Of a stretch of 64,000 bases of DNA, positions 1 to 9,695 are shown one piece after another. Source of the stretch: Alistipes sp. GTDB taxonomy: Bacteria > Bacteroidota > Bacteroidia > Bacteroidales > Rikenellaceae. Both the position numbers and the translations under genes were made by a program. The stretch lies in contig JAFVVS010000103.1 in NCBI GenBank assembly GCA_017502025.1, forward strand, positions 23,076 to 87,075, read 5' to 3'. The notes under the pieces are model-generated. The model had not been told where the DNA came from and searched no databases. It saw only the letters and a program-made list of their open reading frames with translations. How positions within the stretch are numbered: position 1 is the first letter of the stretch; each line of letters begins with the position of its first letter.

Positions 1-21
1 GTTGTTGTAGGCGAGTAAGGA

Positions 22-95
22 ATAGTTAGGAGTTAGAAGATAGGAGATAGGAGTTGAAAAATAATTCTCAATTCTCAATTTTCAATTCTCAATTA
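22..95. repeat. Short-unit repeat tract upstream of dnaJ
   Basis: Two adjacent low-complexity arrays fill the space before dnaJ. The first has degenerate copies of a GTTAGGA / GATAGGA unit (about 28-57). The second has copies of CAATTCT / CAATTTT (about 63-95). No clear TAnnTTTG box was found between the arrays and the start codon. The same unit types recur at many other intergenic sites in this window. Confidence 0.8.
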
Positions 96-105
96 TGAAA
101 TTTTT

Positions 106-1266
106 ATGGCAGAAAAGAGAGATTACTACGAGGTGTTGGGCGTGGAGAAGAACGCCAATGCCGATGAGATAAAGAAGGCCTATCGTAAGGCCGCAATCAA
201 GTATCACCCCGACAAAAATCCGGGTGACAAGGAGGCTGAGGAGAAGTTCAAGGAGGCTGCCGAGGCTTACGATGTGTTGTCGAACGAGCAGAAGCGTGCC
301 CGCTACGACCAATTTGGTCACGCAGGTATGTCGGGTGCCGGCGGAGCAGGTGGCTTTGGCGGTGGCTTCGGTGGAGGCTTCTCGATGGAGGATATCTTCT
401 CGCAGTTTGGCGATATCTTCGGTGGTCATTTCGGCGGTGGCTTTGGTGGCACACGAGGTGGCGGTCGCTCGGTAAATCGTGGCTCGGATATCCGTGTTCG
501 CATCAAGCTCACGCTTGCCGAGATTGCTAACGGCACAACCAAGAAGATTAAGGTCAATAAGTATATCGCTTGCGACAAGTGTGGCGGCAATGGAGCGAAG
601 GATTCGTCGTCGTTCTCGACCTGTTCGACCTGTAACGGCTCGGGCTATGTCGTAACCGTTCAGAATACCTTCTTCGGTCGTATGCAGTCGCAGTCGGTAT
701 GTCCTACTTGCGGTGGTGACGGCAAGATTATCACAGCCAAGTGCGACAAGTGCGGTGGCGAGGGCGTAGTTCGTGACTCGGAGGTTATCGAGATAAAGGT
801 GCCTGCGGGCGTGGGCGAGGGTATGGCTCTCACCGTCTCGGGCAAGGGAAATGCTGCACGCCGTGGCGGTGTAAGTGGCGACCTGATTGTGGTTATCGAG
901 GAGGAGCACGATGCAGAGTTGATGCGTGACGGCAACAACCTCATCCACAACCTCAATATCACCGTTGCAACGGCAATTCTCGGTGGCGAGGTTGAGGTGC
1001 CGACCATCGAGGGTAAGGCGAAGATTAAGATTGCCCCCGGAACACACGCCGGTAAGGTATTGCGCCTTCGTGGCAAGGGCTTGCCGGATGTGAATGGCTA
1101 TGGTCGTGGCGATATTATGGTAGTGGTGGATATCACCATCCCTACATCGCTCACCTCCGAGGAGAAGAAGTTGGTTAAGGAGTTATCCGAGAAACCACAC
1201 TTCAAGGAGGCGGAGAGCACCGAGAACCAGAATATCTTCGAGAGAATGAAAAACTTCTTCCGTTAG
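106..1266 (+). CDS. dnaJ: Chaperone protein DnaJ (Hsp40)
   Basis: Co-chaperone that stimulates DnaK ATPase and delivers unfolded clients in the cytoplasm. The 386 residues match the usual type I DnaJ length. Seen in order: an N-terminal J domain with the HPD motif at residues 34-36, a Gly/Phe-rich linker (about 77-125), four CxxCxGxG zinc-finger repeats (about 150-235) and the C-terminal substrate-binding domain. The start ATG follows an AT-rich repeat tract and has no evident Shine-Dalgarno sequence, as is usual in Bacteroidota. grpE, which often precedes dnaJ, lies outside the window if present. Confidence 0.97.
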   Translation: MAEKRDYYEVLGVEKNANADEIKKAYRKAAIKYHPDKNPGDKEAEEKFKEAAEAYDVLSNEQKRARYDQFGHAGMSGAGGAGGFGGGFGGGFSMEDIFSQFGDIFGGHFGGGFGGTRGGGRSVNRGSDIRVRIKLTLAEIANGTTKKIKVNKYIACDKCGGNGAKDSSSFSTCSTCNGSGYVVTVQNTFFGRMQSQSVCPTCGGDGKIITAKCDKCGGEGVVRDSEVIEIKVPAGVGEGMALTVSGKGNAARRGGVSGDLIVVIEEEHDAELMRDGNNLIHNLNITVATAILGGEVEVPTIEGKAKIKIAPGTHAGKVLRLRGKGLPDVNGYGRGDIMVVVDITIPTSLTSEEKKLVKELSEKPHFKEAESTENQNIFERMKNFFR

Positions 1267-1370
1267 TTTGAGACTCTTTTTGGTATCTTTTTGTTTTTGT
1301 CGCTTGGAAATAGGTCCACTATTACCTTCGCTCCGAAAACAAAAACCTGCTCAAAAACAGCACTCAAACA

Positions 1371-1421
1371 GTTAGGAATTAGGAGATAGGAGTTAGGAGT
1401 TAATTTTTAATTTTTAATTTG
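1371..1421. repeat. GTTAGGA-type repeat tract
   Basis: Degenerate tandem GTTAGGA/GATAGGA units followed by three TTTTTAA units. It lies between dnaJ and the small membrane protein gene and ends a few bases before that start codon. The unit type is the same as upstream of dnaJ and around uvrB. Confidence 0.75.
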
Positions 1422-1425
1422 GTCA

Positions 1426-1830
1426 ATGGGACTTTTTACACCGGTAAAGAAACACGCCAATAAGTTTCGCTATATTCCGCGCTACTACGACCCCGAGAAA
1501 GAGCGCCGAGAGCAACGCCGTAGGGAGTTGCACGGCACCTCGTCGGAGTTGGATGGACAGGAGTATCAGCCTGGGCAGTATATTCGCACCCAGCGTGAGG
1601 CAAGGCGTGCAGCACAAGGCGCCAACGAGGGCAAGCAAAAGATGCCTTCAATGATGCTGTTGATGCTCTTTGCTCTGCTGGTGATAATTGTCTATATGCT
1701 CTATCCTCGTATTGTGGAGGCCTTTTCGACGGCTCGCACAACGCCCGAGGAGCGTATGCAGCAGGAGATTGAGGAGTTCAACCCATACGCACCAATTACG
1801 ATAGTACCAAACGATTATAAAGAGGAGTAA
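1426..1830 (+). CDS. Small single-pass membrane protein, function unknown
   Basis: A 134-residue protein I do not recognise by name. The first ~65 residues are strongly basic and Arg/Gln-rich, predicted cytoplasmic. One hydrophobic segment follows at about residues 76-95, then a short acidic tail. It sits 5 bp upstream of mutL, so co-transcription is likely. Its codon use resembles that of its neighbours and the reading frame is intact. The family appears to be a Bacteroidales hypothetical protein; no catalytic motif is visible. Confidence 0.75.
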   Translation: MGLFTPVKKHANKFRYIPRYYDPEKERREQRRRELHGTSSELDGQEYQPGQYIRTQREARRAAQGANEGKQKMPSMMLLMLFALLVIIVYMLYPRIVEAFSTARTTPEERMQQEIEEFNPYAPITIVPNDYKEE

Positions 1831-1835
1831 AAGAG

Positions 1836-3704
1836 GTGGCAGATTGCATTAAATTACTACCCGAAATAGTTGCCAACCAGATTAAGGCTGGCGAGGTTGT
1901 CGAGTCCCCTTCATCGGTTGTGAAGGAGATGATGGAGAACGCCATAGATGCGGGCGCCACCGAGGTTACCGTAAACTATGTGAATGGCGGTCGTGACCTC
2001 GTGCAGATTATCGACAATGGTCGAGGAATGTCGCCTGTGGATGCGAGAATGGCCTTCGAGTGCCACGCCACAAGCAAGATTGCCTCGCTTGACGACATCT
2101 ACGCTCTGCACACCTTCGGTTTCCGTGGCGAGGCGTTATCTTCGATTTCGGCAGTGTCGCAGGTGGAGCTTATCACCCGCCAGGCCGACTGCGAGGTGGG
2201 TACGCAGACCATAATTAATGGTGGCGAGTTTGTGTCGCAGACCCCCGTGGCTGCGGAGGTGGGCTCGCAGTTCTTGGTGCGCAACCTTTTCTATAACACC
2301 CCTGCACGCCGCAAGTTTATCAACAGCAAGGAGTCGTCGCTATCGTCGGACATAAAGCGTGAGTTCCGCCGTGTGGCGTTGTGCCACCCCGAGGTTGCCT
2401 GCACGCTTTTGAACAACGAGGCTCCGATATATTCGTTGCCCGTATCGTCGCTTGTGGAGCGCATCGTGGGCATTATGGGTAATGCCACAAGGCGTAATCT
2501 GTTGGAGGTGGATGTCGAAACATCCATCGCAACCGTGAAAGGTTATGTCGGTCGCCCCGAGACGGCTCGTAACAATTCGAGCGAGCAGTATATGTTCGTG
2601 AATGGCCGTTTCTTCCGTTCGCCATATCTCAATAAGGCGGTGTCGAAGGCGTATGAGAAGCTGATTCCCGAGAAGGGATATCCTACCTTCTTCCTCTATA
2701 TCACGGTCGATGCCGAGAGGGTGGATGTGAATGTTCACGCTCAAAAGACCGAGGTCAAGTTTGCCGACAACGAGGCGATATGGCAGATTTTGAACGCCGC
2801 CGTGCGTGAGACTCTCGCCAAGAATGGCGCAATGCCGTTGATTGACTTCGAGGCGGAGAATTTGGTTGATATCCCTGTCGCAACTACGGGCGTGCGCTAT
2901 GCCGAACCTCGTGCGACAACCAAAGATAACTACAACCCCTTTGCCGATAATTATGGCTCGGAGGGTGGCGATAGCGTGAAGGAGCCGAACAACGAGTGGT
3001 CGGCAATACCGATGATTTCGGAGGAGTTCGACTTGGCATCGTCGATGGAGTTTGGTGGCGGAGCAAATGCTTCGGATGCCGACTTCGACTATTTCGAGTC
3101 GGGCGAAGGTGAGGTGCAGTCGCTCGGTTTCGAGGTAGAGAGCCGTGAGGAGCCGTCGAGCATTGCGCTCTGCTGCGGTCGCTATGCTGTGGCAACCTTC
3201 TCGTCGAAGGTGCTGGTTGTAGATTTGGCGAGGGCGAGAGAGCGATTGCTCTACAACCACTATGCAACATCTTTGCAGAGCGGTCACTCGGTGTCGCAAC
3301 AGCTGCTGTTCCCCGAGTTGCTCACCCTTACCGAGGAGGAGTACGACTTGGTGGAGGAGTATGCCGTAGATTTTGCATCGCTCGGCTTCGATATCAAGGC
3401 GCAGGGTGCAAATACGATAGAGGTGTTCGGTATTCCAGCCGATGTGCATACCGAGCAGCTCGACCGTGCGGTTTATGACCTGTTGCAGAGCCTGAAACTT
3501 CCGCAGTCGGTGGTGGAGATGCGTCGCAACGCCTTGGCGCAGACCTTGGCACATAGCGAGGCGGTAGGTAAGATGCGTTTTTCGCAGGAGGATGCCGAGC
3601 GTCTGACTTTGCAGATTCTCGCCTCGGGAGAGAGTTATACCCCGTCGGGTAAGCGTATCGTCTCGGCGTGGGCACTGTCCGATATTAAAAACTTGTTCGA
3701 ATAA
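1836..3704 (+). CDS. mutL: DNA mismatch repair protein MutL (GTG start)
   Basis: GHKL ATPase that links MutS mismatch recognition to strand removal. N-terminal ATP-binding motifs are clear: Asn35 in EMMENAIDAG, DNGRGM (60-65) and GFRGEAL (95-101). The 622 residues fit the family. The C-terminal dimerization domain is present, but the usual DQHAxHER metal-binding endonuclease motif is replaced by a VVDLARARER stretch, and the CPHGRP-like motif reads TPSGKRIV. Whether this MutL nicks DNA is therefore uncertain. The start is GTG, 5 bp after the upstream stop. Translational coupling with the upstream gene is likely. Confidence 0.95.
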   Translation: MADCIKLLPEIVANQIKAGEVVESPSSVVKEMMENAIDAGATEVTVNYVNGGRDLVQIIDNGRGMSPVDARMAFECHATSKIASLDDIYALHTFGFRGEALSSISAVSQVELITRQADCEVGTQTIINGGEFVSQTPVAAEVGSQFLVRNLFYNTPARRKFINSKESSLSSDIKREFRRVALCHPEVACTLLNNEAPIYSLPVSSLVERIVGIMGNATRRNLLEVDVETSIATVKGYVGRPETARNNSSEQYMFVNGRFFRSPYLNKAVSKAYEKLIPEKGYPTFFLYITVDAERVDVNVHAQKTEVKFADNEAIWQILNAAVRETLAKNGAMPLIDFEAENLVDIPVATTGVRYAEPRATTKDNYNPFADNYGSEGGDSVKEPNNEWSAIPMISEEFDLASSMEFGGGANASDADFDYFESGEGEVQSLGFEVESREEPSSIALCCGRYAVATFSSKVLVVDLARARERLLYNHYATSLQSGHSVSQQLLFPELLTLTEEEYDLVEEYAVDFASLGFDIKAQGANTIEVFGIPADVHTEQLDRAVYDLLQSLKLPQSVVEMRRNALAQTLAHSEAVGKMRFSQEDAERLTLQILASGESYTPSGKRIVSAWALSDIKNLFE

Positions 3705-3710
3705 TAAACT

Positions 3711-3757
3711 AATTCAATTAGCTAATGGCTAAATGCCAATGGCTAACGGCTAAAAAT
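3711..3757. repeat. GCTAATGGCTAA-type repeat tract before the rhomboid gene
   Basis: Degenerate copies of GCTAATG / GCTAACG between mutL and the rhomboid start. The tract is open in frame with the rhomboid gene, so an alternative upstream ATG at 3725 would turn it into 11 extra N-terminal residues. The same unit occurs at about 50588-50620 and 58652-58690. Confidence 0.75.
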
Positions 3758-4378
3758 ATGAGAAATCCATATTTCAAGACACCACCTGTGGTGCAAAACC
3801 TTATAATCGCCAACTGCGTACTCTACTTGGCGGTGCGCCTTATTCCGGCGGTAAATCACTTTTGTGCAGAGTATCTGCAACTCTGGTGGACAGATTTGCT
3901 CAACGCACCTGAGTTCCATAGCTACCAATTCGTAACTTATATGTTCCTCCACGCAGGCTTCGGACACCTCTTCTCGAATATGTTTGCGTTGTGGATGTTT
4001 GGTCGAACATTGGAGTATGAACTCGGCTCGCAACGATTTTTGACCTACTATATGGTGTGCGGAATTGGTGCGGCATTGATTCAGATAGGCGTAGCATCGC
4101 TCTTTGGCGAAAACCTCACACTGCTTGGAGCCTCGGGAGCGGTCTTTGGCTTGTTGTTGGCATTTGGCGTTCTGCATCCGAACAATATGATATACATCAT
4201 TCCGCTTCCGTTCCCGATTAAGGCGAAGTGGTTTGTTGTGGGTTATGCCGTATTGGAGATTGCACTCGGATGGTCGCCTATCAATACGGGCGTAGCGCAC
4301 TTCGCCCATGTGGGTGGTATGTTGTGGGGCTTGGCTCTGCTCTATTGGTGGCGTAAAAAGGGAAAGATTTTCTTCTAA
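3758..4378 (+). CDS. Rhomboid family intramembrane serine protease
   Basis: Multi-pass inner-membrane protease that cleaves transmembrane substrates. Seen: a HAGFGHLFSNMFALWMFG segment in the early membrane region, the catalytic serine in GASGAVFGLL, and the catalytic histidine in HFAHVGGMLWG near the C-terminus. About six hydrophobic segments are present. I prefer the ATG at 3758 (206 residues), because the upstream in-frame ATG at 3725 lies inside a repeat tract. It is followed after 6 bp by the EEP gene and is probably co-transcribed with mutL and that gene. Confidence 0.92.
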   Translation: MRNPYFKTPPVVQNLIIANCVLYLAVRLIPAVNHFCAEYLQLWWTDLLNAPEFHSYQFVTYMFLHAGFGHLFSNMFALWMFGRTLEYELGSQRFLTYYMVCGIGAALIQIGVASLFGENLTLLGASGAVFGLLLAFGVLHPNNMIYIIPLPFPIKAKWFVVGYAVLEIALGWSPINTGVAHFAHVGGMLWGLALLYWWRKKGKIFF

Positions 4379-4384
4379 ACGGTT

Positions 4385-5500
4385 ATGGCAGAGTTCTATT
4401 CGAATAGCATAAGTCGCAAGCGAAAGCGCAAGAGCAGTGTTTATAGCGGAAAGACGCTGGCACTCTTCCTGCTCGATGTGTTTGTAACATTACTGATGCT
4501 TATGCTTATATTCTGCACCATTACAACCATCGTTTGCCAATATGTTTCACCCGAGAAGAGTGGCATCCTTTCGACTCTGTCGATTGTTGCACCTGTGGTC
4601 TATCTGCTCGACATCGTGGTGATGTTTTATTGGGTGGTGCGTTGGCGTTGGTATCGTGCCGTGGCGATGATTGCGATGGTGGTACTCGGACTCTTCTACC
4701 TATCCCGCTACTACAAAGTGGATATTGACCGCCACTACGACACCTCGTTTGTGGAGCGTCGATATACGAAGGTTATGACCTATAATGTTTTCGAAGGCAA
4801 GAATCCCGAGTTGATGACATATATCGAGAAGCACAACCCCGATATCCTCTGCTTGCAGGAGATTACCACCTCGGGCGAGAATTGGGAGGCACTATCGGCG
4901 AAGTATAAAGCCACCTTCAAGGATGTGGGTAGTGTCGCCAACAATCAGATTTTGTCGAAATTCCGCATTCTGCGCAGTGGCGAGATTGAGGGCTTGCCTC
5001 GCAAAAATGGAGTATGGGCCGACTTGAAGATTAAGGACGACACGGTGAGGGTGGTGAGCCTGCATCTGAAATCGACCTCTATCCGCCCCGAGGATACGCA
5101 GTTCCTCGAAAAGCACGAGTATATCCTCGACAAGGAGCGAGAGAGTAAATTGCGAAGCATTGTGGAGCGTCTGGTTGAGAATAACCGCAAGCGAGCCGAG
5201 CAGGCGGAATGTGTGGCGGAGTTTCTCGAAAAGTCGCCCTACAAAATGGTGGTTTGTGGCGATTTCAACGATGTGCCACTCTCCTATACCTATAACCTTA
5301 TAACCGCCAATCTCGACGACACCTTCTCGAAGATGGCAGAGGGCTTCGCCTACACCTACAATACGAGATACAGATTGTTGCGCATAGACAATATCTTGGT
5401 TTCGCCCTCGGTGGAGGTTGTGTCATACGAGGTGGATAATAGGGTAGATTTATCGGATCACTATCCTGTGATATCGAGAGTGAAATTCAGCGATAAGTAA
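4385..5500 (+). CDS. Membrane-anchored endonuclease/exonuclease/phosphatase family protein
   Basis: Residues ~24-105 hold about three hydrophobic segments; the remaining ~260 residues form an EEP (DNase I-like) catalytic domain, probably outside the cytoplasm. Metal and catalytic motifs are visible: MTYNVFEGK (Asn), CLQEI (Glu), VCGDFNDVP (Asp/Asn) and LSDHYPV (Asp-His). EEP enzymes hydrolyse phosphodiester or phosphomonoester bonds; the substrate cannot be told from sequence. It follows the rhomboid gene by 6 bp. This membrane-anchored form is common in Bacteroidales, unlike the two secreted EEP proteins of the 24-43 kb operon. Confidence 0.88.
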   Translation: MAEFYSNSISRKRKRKSSVYSGKTLALFLLDVFVTLLMLMLIFCTITTIVCQYVSPEKSGILSTLSIVAPVVYLLDIVVMFYWVVRWRWYRAVAMIAMVVLGLFYLSRYYKVDIDRHYDTSFVERRYTKVMTYNVFEGKNPELMTYIEKHNPDILCLQEITTSGENWEALSAKYKATFKDVGSVANNQILSKFRILRSGEIEGLPRKNGVWADLKIKDDTVRVVSLHLKSTSIRPEDTQFLEKHEYILDKERESKLRSIVERLVENNRKRAEQAECVAEFLEKSPYKMVVCGDFNDVPLSYTYNLITANLDDTFSKMAEGFAYTYNTRYRLLRIDNILVSPSVEVVSYEVDNRVDLSDHYPVISRVKFSDK

Positions 5501-5540
5501 CAACATATACATAACAACATTAACCAATAACCAAAAAATT

Positions 5541-7151
5541 ATGAAGAGAATCGCTTTGATTTTGACGGCACTTGTTGCCGTAGCATCTTTGTCGGCGCAG
5601 ACCGCAAAGACAGTAATCGTTCCTCGCCCGATGGAGGTTACCGCAGTTAAGGGTGCCTACACTGTAACTGCAAAGAGTGTAATCGCAGCTACCGACGCAG
5701 AGTTGGTACGCCCTGCCGAGTTGTTTGCTTCGTATGTGGCAAACGATTTGGGCGCAACCCTTTCGGTTGAGCAGAAGCAGAAGGGTGGCATCGTTTTGTC
5801 GCTCGACAAGGAGCTCGCAAGCGAGGAATATACCCTCAACATCTCGTCGAAGGGCGTGAAGATTGTGGGTGGTACTCCTGCCGCAGTATTCTATGGCTTG
5901 CAGAGCCTTCGTCAGTTGGTTTCGGCTGGCGAGGCAACCAAGAAAGGTATCAAGTTGGAGGGCGTAGCCATCAAGGATAAGCCGTTGCTCGGTCACCGTG
6001 GCGCAATGCTCGATGTTTGCCGCTACTTCTACACCGTGGCAGAGGTTAAGCGCTTTATCGACATTATGGCTATCCACAAGCTCAATCGCTTCCACTGGCA
6101 CTTGACCGAGGATCAGGGCTGGCGTATTGAGATTAAGAAGTATCCAAACCTCGTTAAGATTGGCTCGAAGCGTAAGGAGACCATCATTGGTCACCGCCGC
6201 TATTCCAAGGTCTATGATGGCACACCTCACGGTGGTTACTACACTCACAACGAGATTAAGGATATCGTGAAGTATGCGGCAGAGCGTTATATCGAGGTTA
6301 TTCCTGAGATTGATATGCCTGGTCATATGGTTGCAGCTTTGGCTTCGTATCCGGAGCTCGGTTGCCGTGACGAGAAGTTTGAGGTGCGCACAACTTGGGG
6401 TATCAGCAAGGATGTTCTCTGCGTAGGCAAGGAGTCGACATTCGAGTTTATCGAGGGTGTGTTATCGGAGGTTGTAGAGCTCTTCCCATCGCAGTATATC
6501 CACTATGGCGGTGACGAGACCCCTCGTCATCGTTGGAAGGAGTGCCCACACTGTCAGAAGCGTATCCAGGAGGAGGGCTTGAAGGATGAGAACGAGTTGC
6601 AGAGCTACTTTATGCACCGTGTGGAGAAGTTCCTCGCAAAGCACAACCGCAAGGTTATCGGCTGGGATGAGATTATCTATGGCGGTATCAACAAGAGTGC
6701 AACCATTATGTTGTGGAACGATAGGAACCGTGCAAAGGCTATCTCGCTCGGCAACGATGTGATTCTCACTCCGAAGTACTACTGCTATATGGACTACTAT
6801 CAGACCAATCGTCCATGGAGCAACAAGGAGGGATTGATGATTCACGAGAAGCGTATCCTTACACTCCGCAAGGCTTATAGCCTCAATCCGTTCGAGGGCT
6901 TGCAGCCGTCGGAGTATGGCCGTATCAAGGGTGTTCAGGCAAACTTGTGGACCGAGTATATTCCTAACTTCCAGGAGGTGCAGATTAACTTGTTGCCTCG
7001 TATGGCAGCTATTGCCGAGGTAGGTTGGACTATCGGTGAGCGCAACTTCGATGAGTTCGGTGCTCGTATGCACCACTTGCGTAAGCTCTACGATAAGAAT
7101 GGCATTCTTTATGCGCCATACTTCTTTGATGGCACCGACGAGATCGAGTAA
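5541..7151 (+). CDS. Secreted beta-N-acetylhexosaminidase, GH20
   Basis: Removes terminal beta-linked GlcNAc/GalNAc from glycans. The 536-residue protein has an N-terminal signal peptide (about 1-20, ending SLSAQ), a GH20b-type domain (about 25-145) and the GH20 TIM barrel. The Asp-Glu catalytic pair is in HYGGDETP at about residues 320-327, where the substrate N-acetyl group assists catalysis. A Cys pair (ECPHC) follows. It lies alone between the EEP gene and uvrB, with a terminator candidate at 7174-7207. A role in mucin or peptidoglycan glycan turnover is inferred. Confidence 0.93.
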   Translation: MKRIALILTALVAVASLSAQTAKTVIVPRPMEVTAVKGAYTVTAKSVIAATDAELVRPAELFASYVANDLGATLSVEQKQKGGIVLSLDKELASEEYTLNISSKGVKIVGGTPAAVFYGLQSLRQLVSAGEATKKGIKLEGVAIKDKPLLGHRGAMLDVCRYFYTVAEVKRFIDIMAIHKLNRFHWHLTEDQGWRIEIKKYPNLVKIGSKRKETIIGHRRYSKVYDGTPHGGYYTHNEIKDIVKYAAERYIEVIPEIDMPGHMVAALASYPELGCRDEKFEVRTTWGISKDVLCVGKESTFEFIEGVLSEVVELFPSQYIHYGGDETPRHRWKECPHCQKRIQEEGLKDENELQSYFMHRVEKFLAKHNRKVIGWDEIIYGGINKSATIMLWNDRNRAKAISLGNDVILTPKYYCYMDYYQTNRPWSNKEGLMIHEKRILTLRKAYSLNPFEGLQPSEYGRIKGVQANLWTEYIPNFQEVQINLLPRMAAIAEVGWTIGERNFDEFGARMHHLRKLYDKNGILYAPYFFDGTDEIE

Positions 7152-7173
7152 GCTTATATAGTTGAAAGTTGAG

Positions 7174-7207
7174 AGTGGAGAGTTGAGAGATCGGCTCTCC
7201 ACTTTTT
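7174..7207 (+). terminator. Rho-independent terminator after the hexosaminidase gene
   Basis: Perfect 9-bp stem AGTGGAGAG / CTCTCCACT followed by TTTTT. It is built out of the GTTGAGAG repeat material and immediately precedes the conserved box of the composite element. Confidence 0.7.
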
Positions 7208-7212
7208 GGTTG

Positions 7213-7411
<199 letters not shown>

Positions 7412-7415
7412 CATT

Positions 7416-9473
7416 ATGGAGTTCAAACTCGTATCGGATTATGCACCTATGGGCGACCAGCCCGAGGCAATAGAGCAGTTGGTGGCGCACCTCGAACAGG
7501 GTGTGCCTGCTACCACTCTGCACGGCGTTACGGGCTCGGGTAAGACCTTCACAATGGCGAATGTCATAGCCAAGCTCAACCGCCCCGTACTTGTTTTGAG
7601 CCACAATAAGACCCTCGCTGCACAACTTTACAGCGAGTTTAAGAGCTTCTTCCCCGACAATGCGGTCGAGTACTTCGTGTCGTACTACGACTACTATCAG
7701 CCCGAGGCATATATCCCATCGACCGACACCTATATCGAGAAGGATTTGGCGATAAACTCCGAGATTGACCGTATGCGCCTCTCGGCAACCTACTCGCTGC
7801 TCTCGGGTCGTAGGGATGTGATTGTTGTGGCGAGTGTGTCGTGCATCTACGGTATCGGCAACCCTGCCGACTTCCACTCTACGATGGTGGAGTTGAAGGT
7901 GGGCGATGTTATGGCGATGAAGCACTTGATGTATCGACTGGTGGAGATTCTCTACACCCGTGTTGAGGGCGACTTGGAGGCTTCGACCTTCCGAGTTAAG
8001 GGCGATACGATAACAATTCGCTCCTCGATTGGCAACCACTGCTACCGCATAACCTTCTTCGACGACGAGATTGAGGAGATTTCACGCATCGATGCCGAGA
8101 CGGGTCAGCGACTCGATTCGTTGGAGAGCGTGAAGATATACCCTGCAAACCTCTTTGTGCCGAGCAAGGCGAGGGTGGAGCAGGCGGTGTTGCAGATTGA
8201 GGCCGACCTCGAAAAACAGATAGAGTTCTTCATCAAGGAGGGGCGTGAGGTCGAGGCAAGGCGTATCGAGCAACGAGTGAACTACGACCTCGAAATGATT
8301 AAAGAGTTGGGCTACTGCTCGGGTATCGAGAACTACTCCCGCTACTTCGACGGCCGCTCGCCGGGTATGCGCCCATTCTGTCTGCTCGACTACTTCCCCG
8401 AGGATGCGCTCTTCATCATCGACGAGAGCCATGTTACCGTGCCGCAGGTGCGAGGAATGTTTGGTGGCGACCGCTCCCGCAAGGAGAATCTGGTGGAGTA
8501 TGGCTTCCGCCTACCCGCTGCACGAGATAACCGCCCATTGCGCTTCGAGGAGTTCGAGGCGATGGTTGGACAGACCATATATGTGAGTGCTACACCTGCC
8601 GAGTACGAGCTGACTCGTAGCGAGGATAGCATTGTCGAGCAGTTTATCCGCCCGACGGGAATTATCGACCCTGCACTGAAAGTTATCGACTCGACACACC
8701 AGATAGACCGCCTTATGGAGGATATCGAGGATTGCGTAAGCCGAGGCGAGAAGATGATAGTGACGACTATCTCGAAGCGTATGTGCGAGGAGGTGTCGGC
8801 ATATCTCGAAAAGATGGGTGTGCGCAGTCGTTACATCCACTCCGACCTCGATACTTTGGAGCGAGTGCAGATTATTGAGGATATGCACGCCGATTTGTTC
8901 GATGTTCTGTGTGGAGTAAATCTCTTGCGTGAGGGTATCGATTTGCCCGAGGTGTCGCAGGTGTCGATTTTCGATGCCGACAAGAATGGATACCTCAGAA
9001 ACTATACCGCTATGACGCAGGTGGCAGGTCGTGCTGCTCGTCACGCCCAGGGTAGGGTGGTGCTCTATGGAGCAACCTGCACCGATGCTATGCGCAAGAC
9101 GGTTGAGGATAGCAACCGCCGTCGTGAGCGACAAATTCGCTACAATATCGAGCACGGCATTATGCCTCGTCAGGCAAAGCGCAACTCCTCACAACCAAGC
9201 TCTCTGCTCGACAATGTGGCGGAGAACAATCAGCAGGTGGCAGACAATACGGCTATATATAACAATATGGTATCGGCTCCACAATCGGGTGTTGTAGCCG
9301 ATAGCTCGGCACAATATGGTGCTGCCTCTTCGCTCGACTTCCTTATCGAACAGGCTCGTGCCGATATGGAGCGTGCAGCCAAATCGCTCGACTTTATGGC
9401 TGCTGCCCGCTATCGTGATAGGATGTATGAGCTGCAACAGATCAAAGAGGAGCAACTGAAAAACCTGATGTAG
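7416..9473 (+). CDS. uvrB: Excinuclease ABC subunit B
   Basis: DNA-damage-verifying helicase-like subunit of nucleotide excision repair. The 685 residues match the family. Walker A GVTGSGKT is at residues 37-44, the YYDYYQPEAY beta-hairpin region is intact, and helicase motifs such as DESH and VAGRAAR are present. A UVR motif that binds UvrC/UvrA is at the C-terminus (about 640-680). The gene stands alone, enclosed by the long inverted repeat copies A and B. Its promoter box ends 4 bp before the ATG. Confidence 0.98.
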   Translation: MEFKLVSDYAPMGDQPEAIEQLVAHLEQGVPATTLHGVTGSGKTFTMANVIAKLNRPVLVLSHNKTLAAQLYSEFKSFFPDNAVEYFVSYYDYYQPEAYIPSTDTYIEKDLAINSEIDRMRLSATYSLLSGRRDVIVVASVSCIYGIGNPADFHSTMVELKVGDVMAMKHLMYRLVEILYTRVEGDLEASTFRVKGDTITIRSSIGNHCYRITFFDDEIEEISRIDAETGQRLDSLESVKIYPANLFVPSKARVEQAVLQIEADLEKQIEFFIKEGREVEARRIEQRVNYDLEMIKELGYCSGIENYSRYFDGRSPGMRPFCLLDYFPEDALFIIDESHVTVPQVRGMFGGDRSRKENLVEYGFRLPAARDNRPLRFEEFEAMVGQTIYVSATPAEYELTRSEDSIVEQFIRPTGIIDPALKVIDSTHQIDRLMEDIEDCVSRGEKMIVTTISKRMCEEVSAYLEKMGVRSRYIHSDLDTLERVQIIEDMHADLFDVLCGVNLLREGIDLPEVSQVSIFDADKNGYLRNYTAMTQVAGRAARHAQGRVVLYGATCTDAMRKTVEDSNRRRERQIRYNIEHGIMPRQAKRNSSQPSSLLDNVAENNQQVADNTAIYNNMVSAPQSGVVADSSAQYGAASSLDFLIEQARADMERAAKSLDFMAAARYRDRMYELQQIKEEQLKNLM

Positions 9474-9475
9474 AG

Positions 9476-9643
<168 letters not shown>

Positions 9644-9647
9644 ACAC

Positions 9648-9680
9648 AAAAAAGGCAGACTGCAAGAGTCTGCCTTTTTT
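9648..9680. terminator. Bidirectional terminator between uvrB and the M3 peptidase operon
   Basis: Perfect 14-bp stem AAAAAAGGCAGACT / AGTCTGCCTTTTTT with a 5-nt loop GCAAG. It gives a U-tract in either direction, so it can end both the convergent uvrB transcript and the minus-strand peptidase transcript. Confidence 0.9.
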
Positions 9681-9695
9681 GTATCCTGTCAAGGA

